DNA of 64,000 nucleotides from Monosporascus cannonballus. Taxonomy: Eukaryota; Ascomycota; Sordariomycetes; Xylariales. The position numbers were made by a program, and so were the translations under genes. This document shows positions 38,187 to 47,902 of the stretch, piece after piece (positions within the stretch are counted from its first letter, which is position 1; every line of letters begins with the position of its first letter). The notes beneath the pieces are model-generated. The model was not told the DNA's origin. It searched no databases and was given only the letters and a program-made list of their open reading frames with translations. The stretch is from positions 18,237 through 82,236 of the forward strand of contig QJNS01000310.1 in NCBI GenBank assembly GCA_004154925.1, in the 5' to 3' direction.

Positions 38187-38810
38187 CTAGTTTCTTATTC
38201 CCCTTGCCCACGTCTCGATGTCCATCGGTTCGACCTCCTGGGCCAGCTCGATCTTCTCCTCCTCCAGCTCCTCCTCACCGTCCGGCGGCAGTCCCACCGA
38301 GCTGTCGAAGTAGAAGCTCATGACAAGGACATTGTCGTGGTGGTGCTGCTTGAGCAGCGCAGAGAACCTGTGGACGCCCTCCGCCAGCTTCCCATACTGG
38401 TCTCTAAACCGCTCGTAGGGGCGGGCGGCATCGTAGGTCTCGTGGGCGACGACGAGGGCGGCGGCGAGGGAGAAGACGGCGTGGCCGCCAAGATCGGCGC
38501 CGCTGGCCCAGGGGACGTTCTGCTTGATGACCCCCCAAAACTCTCCCGGCGTCGCGTCGGAGAGCCGGGCCGGATCCCCCTCCACCGCCGCGTTCGCCTG
38601 CTCGAAGAGCACGGCGAGGACCTCATCGACGAGGTTCCAGCCGAGGTCTCCGGCGAATCCCCGAATCTTCTCCTTGACGAGGGCAGAGTTGGCGCCGGAG
38701 AGCATGGCGCGGTTTGCCTTGTCCGCGAAGTCGAATCCCACTCTGGGGAGGAGCTCTCGGAGGCGCAGGTTCCCGCCGTCATGGCGTTGGGGCCTGCGTC
38801 GTCGTGGCAT
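38187..38810 (-). CDS. Hypothetical protein, single exon
   Basis: A 207-residue minus-strand frame with strong codon bias to G/C in third positions, which favours real coding. It starts with a basic MPRRRRPQRH, continues with a predicted helical body (FAGDLGWNLVDEVLAVLF; SLAAALVVAHETYDAARP; YGKLAEGVHRFSALLKQ) and ends with an acidic stretch (EEELEEEKIELAQEVEP). No signal peptide or membrane segment. I do not recognise the family and give no function. Just downstream is the fragment-rich region; upstream the sequence becomes AT-rich with purine repeats. The plus-strand and other minus frames here are shadows of the same GC-rich bias, so the reading frame chosen is the likeliest rather than certain. 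Confidence 0.55.
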   Translation of the reverse strand: MPRRRRPQRHDGGNLRLRELLPRVGFDFADKANRAMLSGANSALVKEKIRGFAGDLGWNLVDEVLAVLFEQANAAVEGDPARLSDATPGEFWGVIKQNVPWASGADLGGHAVFSLAAALVVAHETYDAARPYERFRDQYGKLAEGVHRFSALLKQHHHDNVLVMSFYFDSSVGLPPDGEEELEEEKIELAQEVEPMDIETWARGIRN

Positions 38811-40056
38811 TTTTGTTGTTCTGACGAGAAGCGGTCACAGAAACGTGAAAGTAGGAGGGGAAGAGTAGAAATATACGAAAATGGAAGGGGAAGCGTAGAA
38901 ATATAAAAATGGAAGGGTAAGAATGAAAAGGTGTAAGACGGCGATGATTCAGGGGTAGGAGACCTACTTAGCAGGGAAATTCGAATAATCACAAACTTTT
39001 ACTCCTTGATTTAAATAAACAGTTATCATTGTTAGTTGGATCTGAATCATCTAGTTCTTAGATTTAGCCCCCTATATAGTATAAGGATGGTTTATCTATT
39101 TTGTCCACAGCGTGATTAAGTACTGCAAGGCGAGGCGATACACCCAAGGTGAGAAGATTCACCCAACGGGTTGCCTCAAGGGCAAACCGGGTCTGCCGTG
39201 CAACATTGACATAAACGGATGCCATCCAGGATGGAAACCTACTGTATCAAATTAAGACTTTGAATCATCACCTGCTCTCATAAACCAGTTGGTTAACCCA
39301 GCTGGTTAAAGGTTTCACTCTCCCCTCTCCTTTCCCTCCTTCCCTATACATATAGAGTTCGAGCCCAGGAGCAGACAAGTATTAACATCTAGATGTTCTA
39401 CTATGAATAGTACAGCTCGGTGATGCTCGGAACGGTGTTTACACCTCGCGCTTCGAGGACGACGTTGAATCGGAAATTGTTCCGAGCTGTGCTTTAATAC
39501 CGGACTGCGTTTGCATACCATCTCCGGGAATGTACAGTCACAAGTGGATTCGAGTCCTACAACATGCCCCTTTTCCTTCTTTCTTTTCCCAAAAGTAAAC
39601 AAAGACCGTGCTGCTCCTGCCGGCCGCTCAGAGGAATAACGACAGTATCTTAGCCGGATGATGCATCACCAGAGTAGGATCTATTCTAAGCCATAAGGTA
39701 TTATAAGCGAAACAAAGATGAAAGAACTCAACAAAGGACACAAAGGCCATTGTCGGCGCCCTCTCCTGCGGGACAATAGCATTCTCGAGCTAGTCAGCGC
39801 CCGTCATTTTAGGAGCAAGCCGCGGCTTCGCGCCTCGAGGCACCTCATAAAAGCCCATTGTAGCACCGACTGAGAAGGAATCACCTGCGAAGCTTCCCCG
39901 TATAAAACCCGGCCTTCCCCCCTGGGCCATTCGAGACGATGACTTTCTATCACCGCAGAGCCAGTCCAGCCAGCACCCGCCCGGATCCCTAACACGCCCC
40001 TTAAACCCCCCCTGTTCTTCACCTTCCCTCGCCACCCTCGCCTCTCCGCCGTCGAG
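38811..40056. other. Intergenic region between two divergent orphan ORFs
   Basis: 1.25 kb. Near 38830-38940 there is an imperfect repeat of a GAAATATA/GGAAGGG-type unit (AGTAGAAATATACGAAAATGGAAGGGG and AGAAATATAAAAATGGAAGGG). The rest shows no supportable gene. Confidence 0.5.
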
Positions 40057-40731
40057 ATGCCCGCCCGCCCGCGATCCTCCCCCGTGACACAGGGCCGCAT
40101 CAACGGGGTGACGATCTACCGCGTGGACCACCCGGAGACGGGGTGCAGCGCGGGGTTCTGGGCGACGCGGGTCGCGTCCCCCTCCTCCTCCTCCTCCGCC
40201 GCCGCCCTCCCGGGGGAGACGCGCATCGAGCTGGACTTCCAGCACGCTTCGCCGGGATGCTGCGGGTGCGTGGGGCGGGACGCGAACGCGCCGGCGGTGC
40301 GGGCGCTGCTGGAGGCGGCGCTGTCCCTCTCCCGGGACGGGGCGCGGGGGGCCGTCGCGCCCGCCATGCTGGCCTTCCTCAGGCGGGTGCTCCGGCTCCC
40401 GGCGCTGGGCGACGCGGAGCTGGACCTCTGGGACGAGCTGCATTGGCCCCGTAGCGAGGGCGATGATGGTAAGTATGGTGAGTATGATGAGGACGCGGCG
40501 GTGGAGGTGTCAAGACCTGGAGTGCCGAAAAGTGTGAGGCCCCACACTGGGGCGGGAGGCTATCAGGGTCTCAGAGGAGGAGGGGGAGGTGCCGCTTGGC
40601 GGGAAGGAACAGAGGGGGAAGGTCGAAAAGGAGAAGAACAAAGGCGGCGGAAAACCCTAAGTGCGAGGCGCCGCGGCGCTCTCGGTCTCGGTGTTTCGAC
40701 CCTGAGGAGGCTGTTCGGCCTGCTGAGGTAG
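40057..40731 (+). CDS. Hypothetical protein, GC-rich
   Basis: A 224-residue frame with an extreme G/C third-position bias. The first about 140 codons look like a folded protein: ITIYRVDHPETG-like start (VTIYRVDHPETGCSAGFW), an Ala/Ser-rich linker, IELDFQHASPGCCGCVG, and leucine-rich helices (LLEAALSLSRDGARG, AMLAFLRRVLRLPALG). The C-terminal third is low-complexity, rich in Gly, Arg and Lys. A strong GTAAGT donor lies at 40469, so the true gene may splice there and the low-complexity tail may not be translated. No known domain is recognised; no neighbour gives a hint of function. Confidence 0.5.
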   Translation: MPARPRSSPVTQGRINGVTIYRVDHPETGCSAGFWATRVASPSSSSSAAALPGETRIELDFQHASPGCCGCVGRDANAPAVRALLEAALSLSRDGARGAVAPAMLAFLRRVLRLPALGDAELDLWDELHWPRSEGDDGKYGEYDEDAAVEVSRPGVPKSVRPHTGAGGYQGLRGGGGGAAWREGTEGEGRKGEEQRRRKTLSARRRGALGLGVSTLRRLFGLLR

Positions 40732-41298
40732 GAATGGGATAATATCTAAAAGGTAAATATGTAATACTTAACGGATAACGTCTAATGTTTAAACGGGCAT
40801 TATATCCTTTAAGCCTGGACCGGGAATGGCACAGTTATACGTATTTCAGCAAGGTACCCGAGGTGCGCTAAGGGTCACTCATACGCGGTAGCGAAACTCC
40901 GAAGGATTTATTGGCCCCTTTTGTTAGGTGGAGCACTTGAACTGTCGAGATCCCCCGTGTCATAAAGCGGTTACGAACCCTCCCTGAGCACGAGCGATCA
41001 CGGTATTCCCTTCATCATTGGTACATATACACATCGCTAGACTAGCGGCTACTGTGACAAATCCGCTCTTCGAGATTGAACTGCGACTAGCGGTAGTAAA
41101 ATAAACCCCTTCATACACACCGTGCTAGCGAAATGCTTTTCGGCTAAGGGTGTGTGTTGTCAACAAAACATGTTATCCCGTCAACACCTTCAATCATGTC
41201 CCACGGAATGTTCTTTCTTTGCCGGTTCATTTTAAGGCCGCCTCCCAGTGGGCGCCTGCATGGATAGGCTGGGTATACTATTCATTTTGGTGAACTCC
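40732..41298. other. Intergenic region downstream of the HERP-like gene
   Basis: Under 600 bases, AT-richer than its neighbours, no gene visible. Likely 3' flanks of the two convergent genes. Confidence 0.5.
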
Positions 41299-43767
41299 TT
41301 AGGCGGCAACCGGCAGCCCATCGGCATTGGGAGCCCTCGCCCTAAGCCCCTCTCCTTCGGTTTGTTCGGCCCCGTCCTGCTGGTCTATCGCCGTACTCGA
41401 ACCAGAACTCTCTTGCGCCTGTCCCGCGCCTGCTGGTGTGTCTCCGCTCCCTGCCTGGGCCGCCGCGGCGGCTTCTCTCGCTGCCGCCTCCTCCGTCTCT
41501 CGCCGTTGCCGCTCCGCTCTCGCTTCGGCTTCCAGGTGCGCGATGTGTCTCTCGGCGACCCCGGGTGCAATACTAGCCAGGAATAACACCCCAGCGCGCT
41601 CCAGCCTCCTCACTTGATTTGCCAGCCAGTTTGCGTTGCGCTCGCGCCGTTGCTGCACTAACCGCGCAGCCGTGTCGGCAGGGTCCAACCCCCGCTGTGC
41701 TTCGGCGTTTGCCGCGTTCCCATTTCCACCTTGCGCATCCGCGGCTCGGGCGGGCTGTGCGTCCCGGTGATGATCGGCGAGCGGGATGAGATTCTCGAGG
41801 TGCTGCCGGATTGGGACCCAAATTTGCCCAGTCAAAGGTGTCAAGAGGCCCGTATTCGCAAGGAAGAAGGTGACTGCAATAAAGACAACCATCATCAACC
41901 GGGACCAGGTGGCGGTAGGGGAGGTGTACCACCACACGAACAGAAATAGCGATAACCGAATCATTCCCCATACAGCAGGCCATAAGTTGGCGATTCTTAC
42001 TGCCTCTACCTGGGCATTATCCGGACGGGCTACCGCATGGCCCGGTTGGGGCTGTCCCTGGGGTTGAGGCAAGCCATTCTGTGCTTGCTCTTGTGGTTGC
42101 TGCTGTGCTTGTGAACTGTTTATTCCTGTCGCGCCTGCTCCTGCCGGAGATCTATGGTTTGGATTAATTTGCGTCGACGTTGGCGGGCGGATATTAGGAA
42201 GACCACTGACGCCCCACAACCCTGGGCCTAGGGGGTTGCGCGGCCCCAGAAACTGGTTGCTGGCTCGAGCGTGAGGAGTAAAGTAGACATCCAAGTTACC
42301 GTTCAGCAACAGAGCGCGCGGGCCGCTAGGAGAAGACAGTATGTAAACTTCAGGTGTTCCGGAGGTGGCCCGGGCATTCCTACCAACGCCGGCTTCTCTA
42401 GACAAATCAGGCGTCCCGGCGGCACTTTGCCCTAGATGGCCCATTAAAGATGGGGCCGTGGCGCCAGGGGCCATGGGGCGATTGGATTGGGTACCGGCGA
42501 GGTTGGATAATGATGTCCCGCCTGCGTTTCTCCTCATGGCATCGGACATTGACCTTGTCGCCTGGAGCGCGTCGGCTGTTTGCAAGGCAGTCTGCACCTC
42601 GGAACCCGAAAGCTGCCCTCCGTTGGGCGGGGCCCGAGGCTGGGGGATACCGCTGGGAGGCCGCCAGGGACCCCCCATATCAGCCATTGCAAGTGGCGAG
42701 CCCATTCTCCCCTGGCGATGCAGTCCGTTCGATATCGATTCATTAACAGTGATCCGCCACTGCTGGCCGTTGGGCCCCACTCTTTCGCGTACGACAGTAC
42801 GGGTCGTGTCGGGTTGGAGGGGCGAAGCGGTCCTCCCCGTCGCATTCGCCTCATCCTGCGTGCCCGTGCCTTGTGAGCTGAGTGTCTGTAAAGTCCGAGC
42901 TGCGCGGTGTTCTAGTTCTCGCAGGTTCTGTTCCAACAGCTCGTCCAGCCTGCGCTGTCCCAATTGGGGATACCTGGCGGCGAGTAATTCGCGTTGGTAC
43001 TGGGCAATGAACTGGTGTGATGTTATTCCAGGAGGGGGGTTCGGGAGATTCAGCGGTTGTACACCAGCAGCAATGGCGACAGTCGGGAGCTGTAACTGCT
43101 GGCCAAAGGGCACGTTACCGGCCAATGGCCATTGCCCAGCTCCAATTCGAACTTGGGTATGCGCTGGAAAGATCCCCGCTTGGGGAAGGGGGTGGTGGTG
43201 GTGGTGGTGGTGGTGGTGGTGCTGCTGCTGCTGCTGCGGTTGGGCTTGGGCTTGGGCTTGGGCTCCCGTTGGCTGCTGAGTGGTTGTGCCAGGAGTTTGG
43301 TTTACGCTCTGCTGAGGAGGAGCCGGCGGGAAAGCTGGTCGGGCGTCAGAAAGATCTCGCAACACAAGATGTAGTGTCTGATGGTCTGTAGAGCGTAGCT
43401 ATATCATGACCGAACCGATTAGCAACAAGTGTCTCCTTCGTTGTCCCCGGGCGCGACCCCATGACGGTGGAATTGGCGCTGGGTCGAAAGTACATACCGC
43501 TTCTTCCCCGAACACGTTCAGCATAGTCTCCTCCTCCCGTGCTAGGAGGCGGCCTCGGTGGATAAGGCGCTGGGCCTGGTCTGAAGGCCTCGCTAGAAGG
43601 ATATTCCGTAGTCTCTCTTTCAGCTGCTTAATGGTCGCGCTCGCAGGCAAGCCCTGGATTACCAAAGGTTGAGGCACACCGGTGGATGGCGACAAGATTT
43701 GTAACGTGAACTTGAGAGGTACCCCTTCCGCTTCGGCAGCGAGGGGGTTCGGCGATGGGGAAGCCAT
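41299..43767 (-). CDS. Ubiquitin-like domain membrane protein, HERP/Usa1-like (ERAD)
   Basis: Two exons on the minus strand: 43767-43498 and 43398-41299; 789 residues. The N-terminus is a ubiquitin-like domain (about residues 17-100: LKFTLQILSPSTG, IKQLKERLRNILLARP, QRLIHRGRLL, and after the splice TLHLVLRD). A low-complexity spacer follows with Gln, a run of ten His and Gln-Ala repeats. Two membrane segments are visible at about 560-610 (MIRLSLFLFVWWYTS and LMMVVFIAVTFFLANTGLL). The C-terminus is charged, with RRLERAGVLFLASIAPG and a helical Ala/Glu-rich region. The layout of N-terminal UBL plus a central hairpin matches HERP/Usa1, scaffolds of the Hrd1 ubiquitin-ligase complex in the ER membrane; that role is inferred. 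A Dsc3-type Golgi ligase subunit is less likely, being much shorter. Confidence 0.75.
43192..43263. repeat. Trinucleotide and hexanucleotide repeat inside the HERP-like gene
   Basis: On the plus strand a (GGT)n run of about ten units is followed by (GCT)5 and then four copies of the six-base unit TTGGGC. In the minus-strand gene these encode a run of ten His, five Gln and four Gln-Ala pairs, all in frame. Such tracts vary in length between strains. Confidence 0.9.
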
Positions 43768-45017
43768 GGCGATACTTCAGGCGGGGTGGCTCCTCAGACA
43801 CGGCGCGCGTTCTGGGGGATTCCTTCCGTCGTCCGCGATAGTGTTTACGAATAGCGAGAAGGCGGGACGATGTCATGCATTCGTCAAGCCGGGGGAGGAA
43901 GAGTGGGAAGCATATTAGGCGAGCATGAAGACCGGCTGCTAGCCCAGCAGAAACGCCAAAAAAAAAATAGAGAATGGACCTCGAGATCTGAGCTTGGGCA
44001 GAAAAGTATTTTCGAGTGAAGAAGAGTATGGGTATGGAAGGTTAGGAAGGAGGGTCGAGTGTTGTCTGTCTAGCGACGAGGCTGAGTATAGTAGTATATG
44101 TGGCCAAGTACTCTAACACATGGATGTGCCGTGTGAGTATGTGCGATCGAGATTCAGTTGCATTCCATGACCGGGGGACTACAGCTATATGGGATCAGCC
44201 AAGAAGTAGCCTGTTATCCGACAAGCAATTAGCACCGGCGCCAGCAGCGGTAGCGATTAGTGCTAAGGAGATACAAAGGATCCTTGTACCTTCTTCGGAT
44301 TGGTGCTAAAAACCACGCTGTCATTAATGAAACCCCCCTGCCCCCCCCTGCCCCCCCAAGGGATAGATGGAGCTTGGACCGTTTGACATGGTTCGGCCCG
44401 ACAATCTGGTGTATAAGCATCTTTGCATATGTGTATATCGGTTACTGTAACACCTATATTATCAAACATTCCCTTAGACTATATACATATCTTATATTAG
44501 AACTGGTATGTTGCGTTAAACCATAATAGCTTGATTCAAAGAAGAGCTTACCAACATTATAATCGTATATTTGTTTTTTTTTCTTCTCTAAACTTGGGTA
44601 TATCTCTACTGTATGTTTTTGTTTGTTCGGCCCAGCCAGGAGGGACTAGTTTAGCTTCTAATGCGATAGGCGCAGCAGGTGCGTCATCGGATTTTTTGTT
44701 GCTTTGAGCCTCTTGAAGGCGAGCATTTCTTCCTTTCTCAAGCCTGCGTCAAAATATATATGATCTAGAACAACCAGCGCGCATTATACTCTATATCGGA
44801 TTGCGAGGCTTCTTATTATCTGCAACCTCAGTACTCCCTTCTGTCCTTGATCCAATGTCTGTATTGCGAACCTCGCCTGTGTGACGCCGAATGCATGCAG
44901 AATCCCTTACCAAACACCCAACTTTTTCACATGCGCACATTTGACGGTAACTAGACAAGAGCTCTCTCCCTCTACATTGGGCTAACGCTCAGTTTCCATA
45001 ATCTGCGGTTTGTCAAC
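43768..45017. other. Divergent intergenic region between HERP-like and PSD1 genes
   Basis: 1.25 kb shared upstream region. Contains an A9 run near 43959-43967, a C-rich doublet (two C-run units, 44335-44357) and a T run at 44574-44581. No gene is supported. The promoters of both genes lie here. Confidence 0.55.
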
Positions 45018-46687
45018 ATGGCGAGCCCGCATGCTTCGGTCTTGTTACGCCGATCAGCGACGGCAAAGACCTTATTATCGTGTGGTCGTCTCTGGCAAAG
45101 CTGCCCTGTCCGAACGCAACAGCCCGCCCGACACTTCCTCGCTACTCCTAGACCATGTATCCACCAGACATCGGCAAGATGGCAGAACAAAGAGCGGTTC
45201 AGGTCAAGATTAGGAACTGCATGGAAGAACACCAAGGTCCAATGGTATCCGATACCCGTTGGTCTCGGAATTGGCTTCCTGGGTTTCGTGCAGTTCTACA
45301 AGACGCAGGCGAGGGAAAAGGAGAGGCTCGAGAGGGAATCCGAGGATGGCGGGCCCGGCGGCAAGCCCCGGAAGAGGCCGAGGGTCAGGCCCGATGGTCC
45401 ATGGTATGCATCCCGCGACGCGCCTCCTTTCAGTGCTCGTGTGGTAACCGATCTTCTCTTAGGCAAGTGCAGCTAATGTCCACATTACCCCTGAAGGCGA
45501 TGTCGAGGTTGTGGGGCAAGTTCAACGAGATACCGATCCCGTACTACCTCCGCGTTCCGGGCTTCAAGTTATACGCCTTCATCTTCGGTGTGAACCTGGA
45601 CGAGATCGAGGAGCAGGATCTCCACGTCTTCCCTAATCTCGCCGCCTTCTTCTACCGAACCCTCAAGCCCGGCGCCCGCCCGCTAGATCCCAACCACAAT
45701 GCTCTCTTGTCCCCCGCCGACGGTCGCCTCCTGCAGTTCGGCAAGATCGAGGGCGGCGACATAGAGCAGGTCAAGGGCATGACGTACAGCGTCGACGCGT
45801 TGCTGGGCAAGCAGTCCCCTACGCCTAGCCTATCCGAGGGCAGACAACCGGCAGAAGGGCACCGCGCCAAGACCGCCGTGGATGGGGACGAGAATCTCGT
45901 CGCCCAAGACGAGGAGTTCGCCCGCGTCAACGGCATCTCGTACACGGTCCCGGCCCTGCTCTCCGGCGGGCCGAAGGAGGGCCGCGCGGTAGCGGAACTT
46001 GAGGACCAGGCGGCCGACCCCTCGAGCCCGAGCGCCGTATCCGAGGTGCGCGCGGACCTGGCGCTCGGCGAGCGGCCCTGGTGGGACGTCCTGTCGCCCG
46101 GCAAGCACACGGCGCTCTACTACGCGGTCGTGTACCTGGCGCCGGGCGACTACCACCGGTTTCACTCGCCGGCGAACTGGGTGGTGGAGCGGCGGCGCCA
46201 CTTCGCGGGCGAGCTGTTCTCGGTGTCGCCCTACCTGCAGCGCACCCTGCCGGGCCTCTTCACGCTCAACGAGCGCGTGGCGCTGCTCGGCCGCTGGCGC
46301 TGGGGCTTCTTCGGCTTCGTGCCCGGCGGCGCCACCAACGTCGGCTCCATCGTCATCGACTTCGACCGCGAGCTGCGCACCAACTCCCTGCTCACCGACA
46401 CGGCCGCCGACCGCGCCGCCGAGGAGGCCGCGCGCCGCGGCGAGCCCTACGTCGGCTACGCCGAGGCCTCGTACGCCGCGGCGAGCCCCGTGCTCGGCGG
46501 CCACGCCCTGCGCCGCGGCCAGCAGATGGGCGGCTTCAAGCTCGGCAGCACCATCGTCCTCGTCTTCGAGGCCCCCGTCGCCGAGAATCCCGGCGCCAGG
46601 GGCGGGTTCCGCTGGGTCGCGCAGAAGGGCGAGCACGTCAAGATGGGCCAGGCCCTGGGCGTCGTCGAGGAGGAATCCTCGGCGTGA
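45018..46687 (+). CDS. psd1: Mitochondrial phosphatidylserine decarboxylase 1
   Basis: Two exons: 45018-45403 and 45463-46687; 536 residues. The N-terminus is Arg/Ser-rich without acidic residues (MASPHASVLLRRSATAKTLL), a mitochondrial presequence, followed by one membrane segment (about residues 77-95, PIPVGLGIGFLGFVQFYK) and a charged linker. The catalytic domain shows LKAMSRLWGKFNEI, LSPADGRLLQFGKI, ISYTVPALLSG, DYHRFHSPANW (active-site His), FTLNERVALLGRW, GATNVGSI and the autocatalytic LGST motif in FKLGSTIVLVFE (Ser about 491), where the pro-enzyme splits into beta and alpha (pyruvoyl) chains. It makes phosphatidylethanolamine in the inner membrane. A variable, acidic insert lies between the SVDALLG and ISYTVPALL segments. 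The splice at 45404 joins GPW to QVQLMSTLP. Confidence 0.95.
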
Positions 46688-47902
46688 GGCATCTCCCCTT
46701 CCTTTATTGTCTGAGCGGGACGCACGGGCCATACGGGCCATGATGGAGCAGCAGCCCGAGCATGGGGGGGATGGCGAAACGATACCACACGAATACCACG
46801 GGTTGGCTGAATACGGAGGACAACAGTTGTCCTTCACGGATCACACGCACGTATATATGCACCGACCGGGCGTCAACTGTAGAAATAAAAAAAAATTCGA
46901 CGAGCAATTGCACCCATGCGTACTACGGCATGTCAATATCGTGCGTGCTTGCAGTGTGCTGCGAAGTTTGGTGGGAAATATGCAGGCGTATCAGCAAGTT
47001 GAATGATACTTCCTGCCCACCGTAAAGCGATTCCCTAGTAGGACAGTAGACTTGCCAGCTCTATCTCGTCTACATCCCCTTGCCTTTTCGTCTACTGAGC
47101 ACTTACCTACGTCTCTGCTCTAACCACCTTATATTCACACAGACAAACAGAAGGACAGATGGGGGGACACAAAACGGCCGTCAGAGACAAGATGGTACCA
47201 GTTCGCCGTCTCCCGGCGTCCCCTTCCCCGCAGGTATCATTTCTTTCTATGTGTGCCGAAAACCATCTGCTGATCCGGGAGGGTGAAATGCTATCTAAGG
47301 CTATCTATGTTAAAAAAAAAAAGGAGAGATGATGTGGTTGACAGAGCAACGACGGAGTTCCTCAAAGATTAATCGCAGTACCCCCGGTATGATCTATGAT
47401 CCCATCTCATCTCCAGTCGCACCGTTTTCCCTTGAACGACTATGGCAAGAGAGTGTCAATGACGATGCCTCATGGACTAACCTATGTTTCGATGTCCACC
47501 CGCCGATTCGTACTTCATTGCCAAGCACCCCCTCGTGTTGTCCTCCTTCCAATACATGGCCCCCCATGGACCGATACATCCTAATTCAGCGGCCCCTCAT
47601 ACTACCACGGAACGCCAGAATCAAGCCGGACTACCTACTCCAGGTCACAAAACAGCAGCCAACTAGATGTGCCACCGCCGCGATCGGTATTTGACAACTT
47701 TTTGGCGATTACATTCCATCTCGAGCCTCGGACCACGTCAACACCATAACGTCAAAGCCACATACGTGTCATAAATCGTCGTCCATAACACATGCAAGTT
47801 AGCTAACTTTTCTGCACAGACGATCTTTCAGCTCGAGGCTAAACTGGCGAACATGAGAAGAAGTGCTGTTGGGGTGCACATGTGAAAGCGTCGCGCCTCT
47901 CA
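46688..47902. other. Intergenic region between convergent PSD1 and KAP104 genes
   Basis: 1.2 kb; should hold both 3'UTRs. An A11 run is at 47311-47321. The small frame at 47329-47694 has no recognisable features. Confidence 0.5.

Noticed and set aside
39340..39590. Possible tRNA remnants (TTCGAGC and ATTCGAGTCC motifs followed by TTTT)
   Set aside because: T-stem has mismatches and no matching 5' acceptor strand was found.
39790..40547. Minus-strand frames of 217 and 143 codons over the 40057-40731 ORF
   Set aside because: Low-complexity Arg/Gly/Ser-rich translations produced by GC bias; the plus-strand frame looks more like a folded protein.
42365..43279. 304-codon plus-strand frame
   Set aside because: Antisense shadow of the HERP-like gene; its Trp and Cys runs are merely the complement of the His/Gln repeats.
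45830..47006. Two 335-codon frames (45999-47006 plus, 45830-46837 minus) overlapping PSD1
   Set aside because: Caused by GC-rich third positions in PSD1; composition is Arg/Ala/Ser-rich low complexity and the conserved Psd1 frame is intact.
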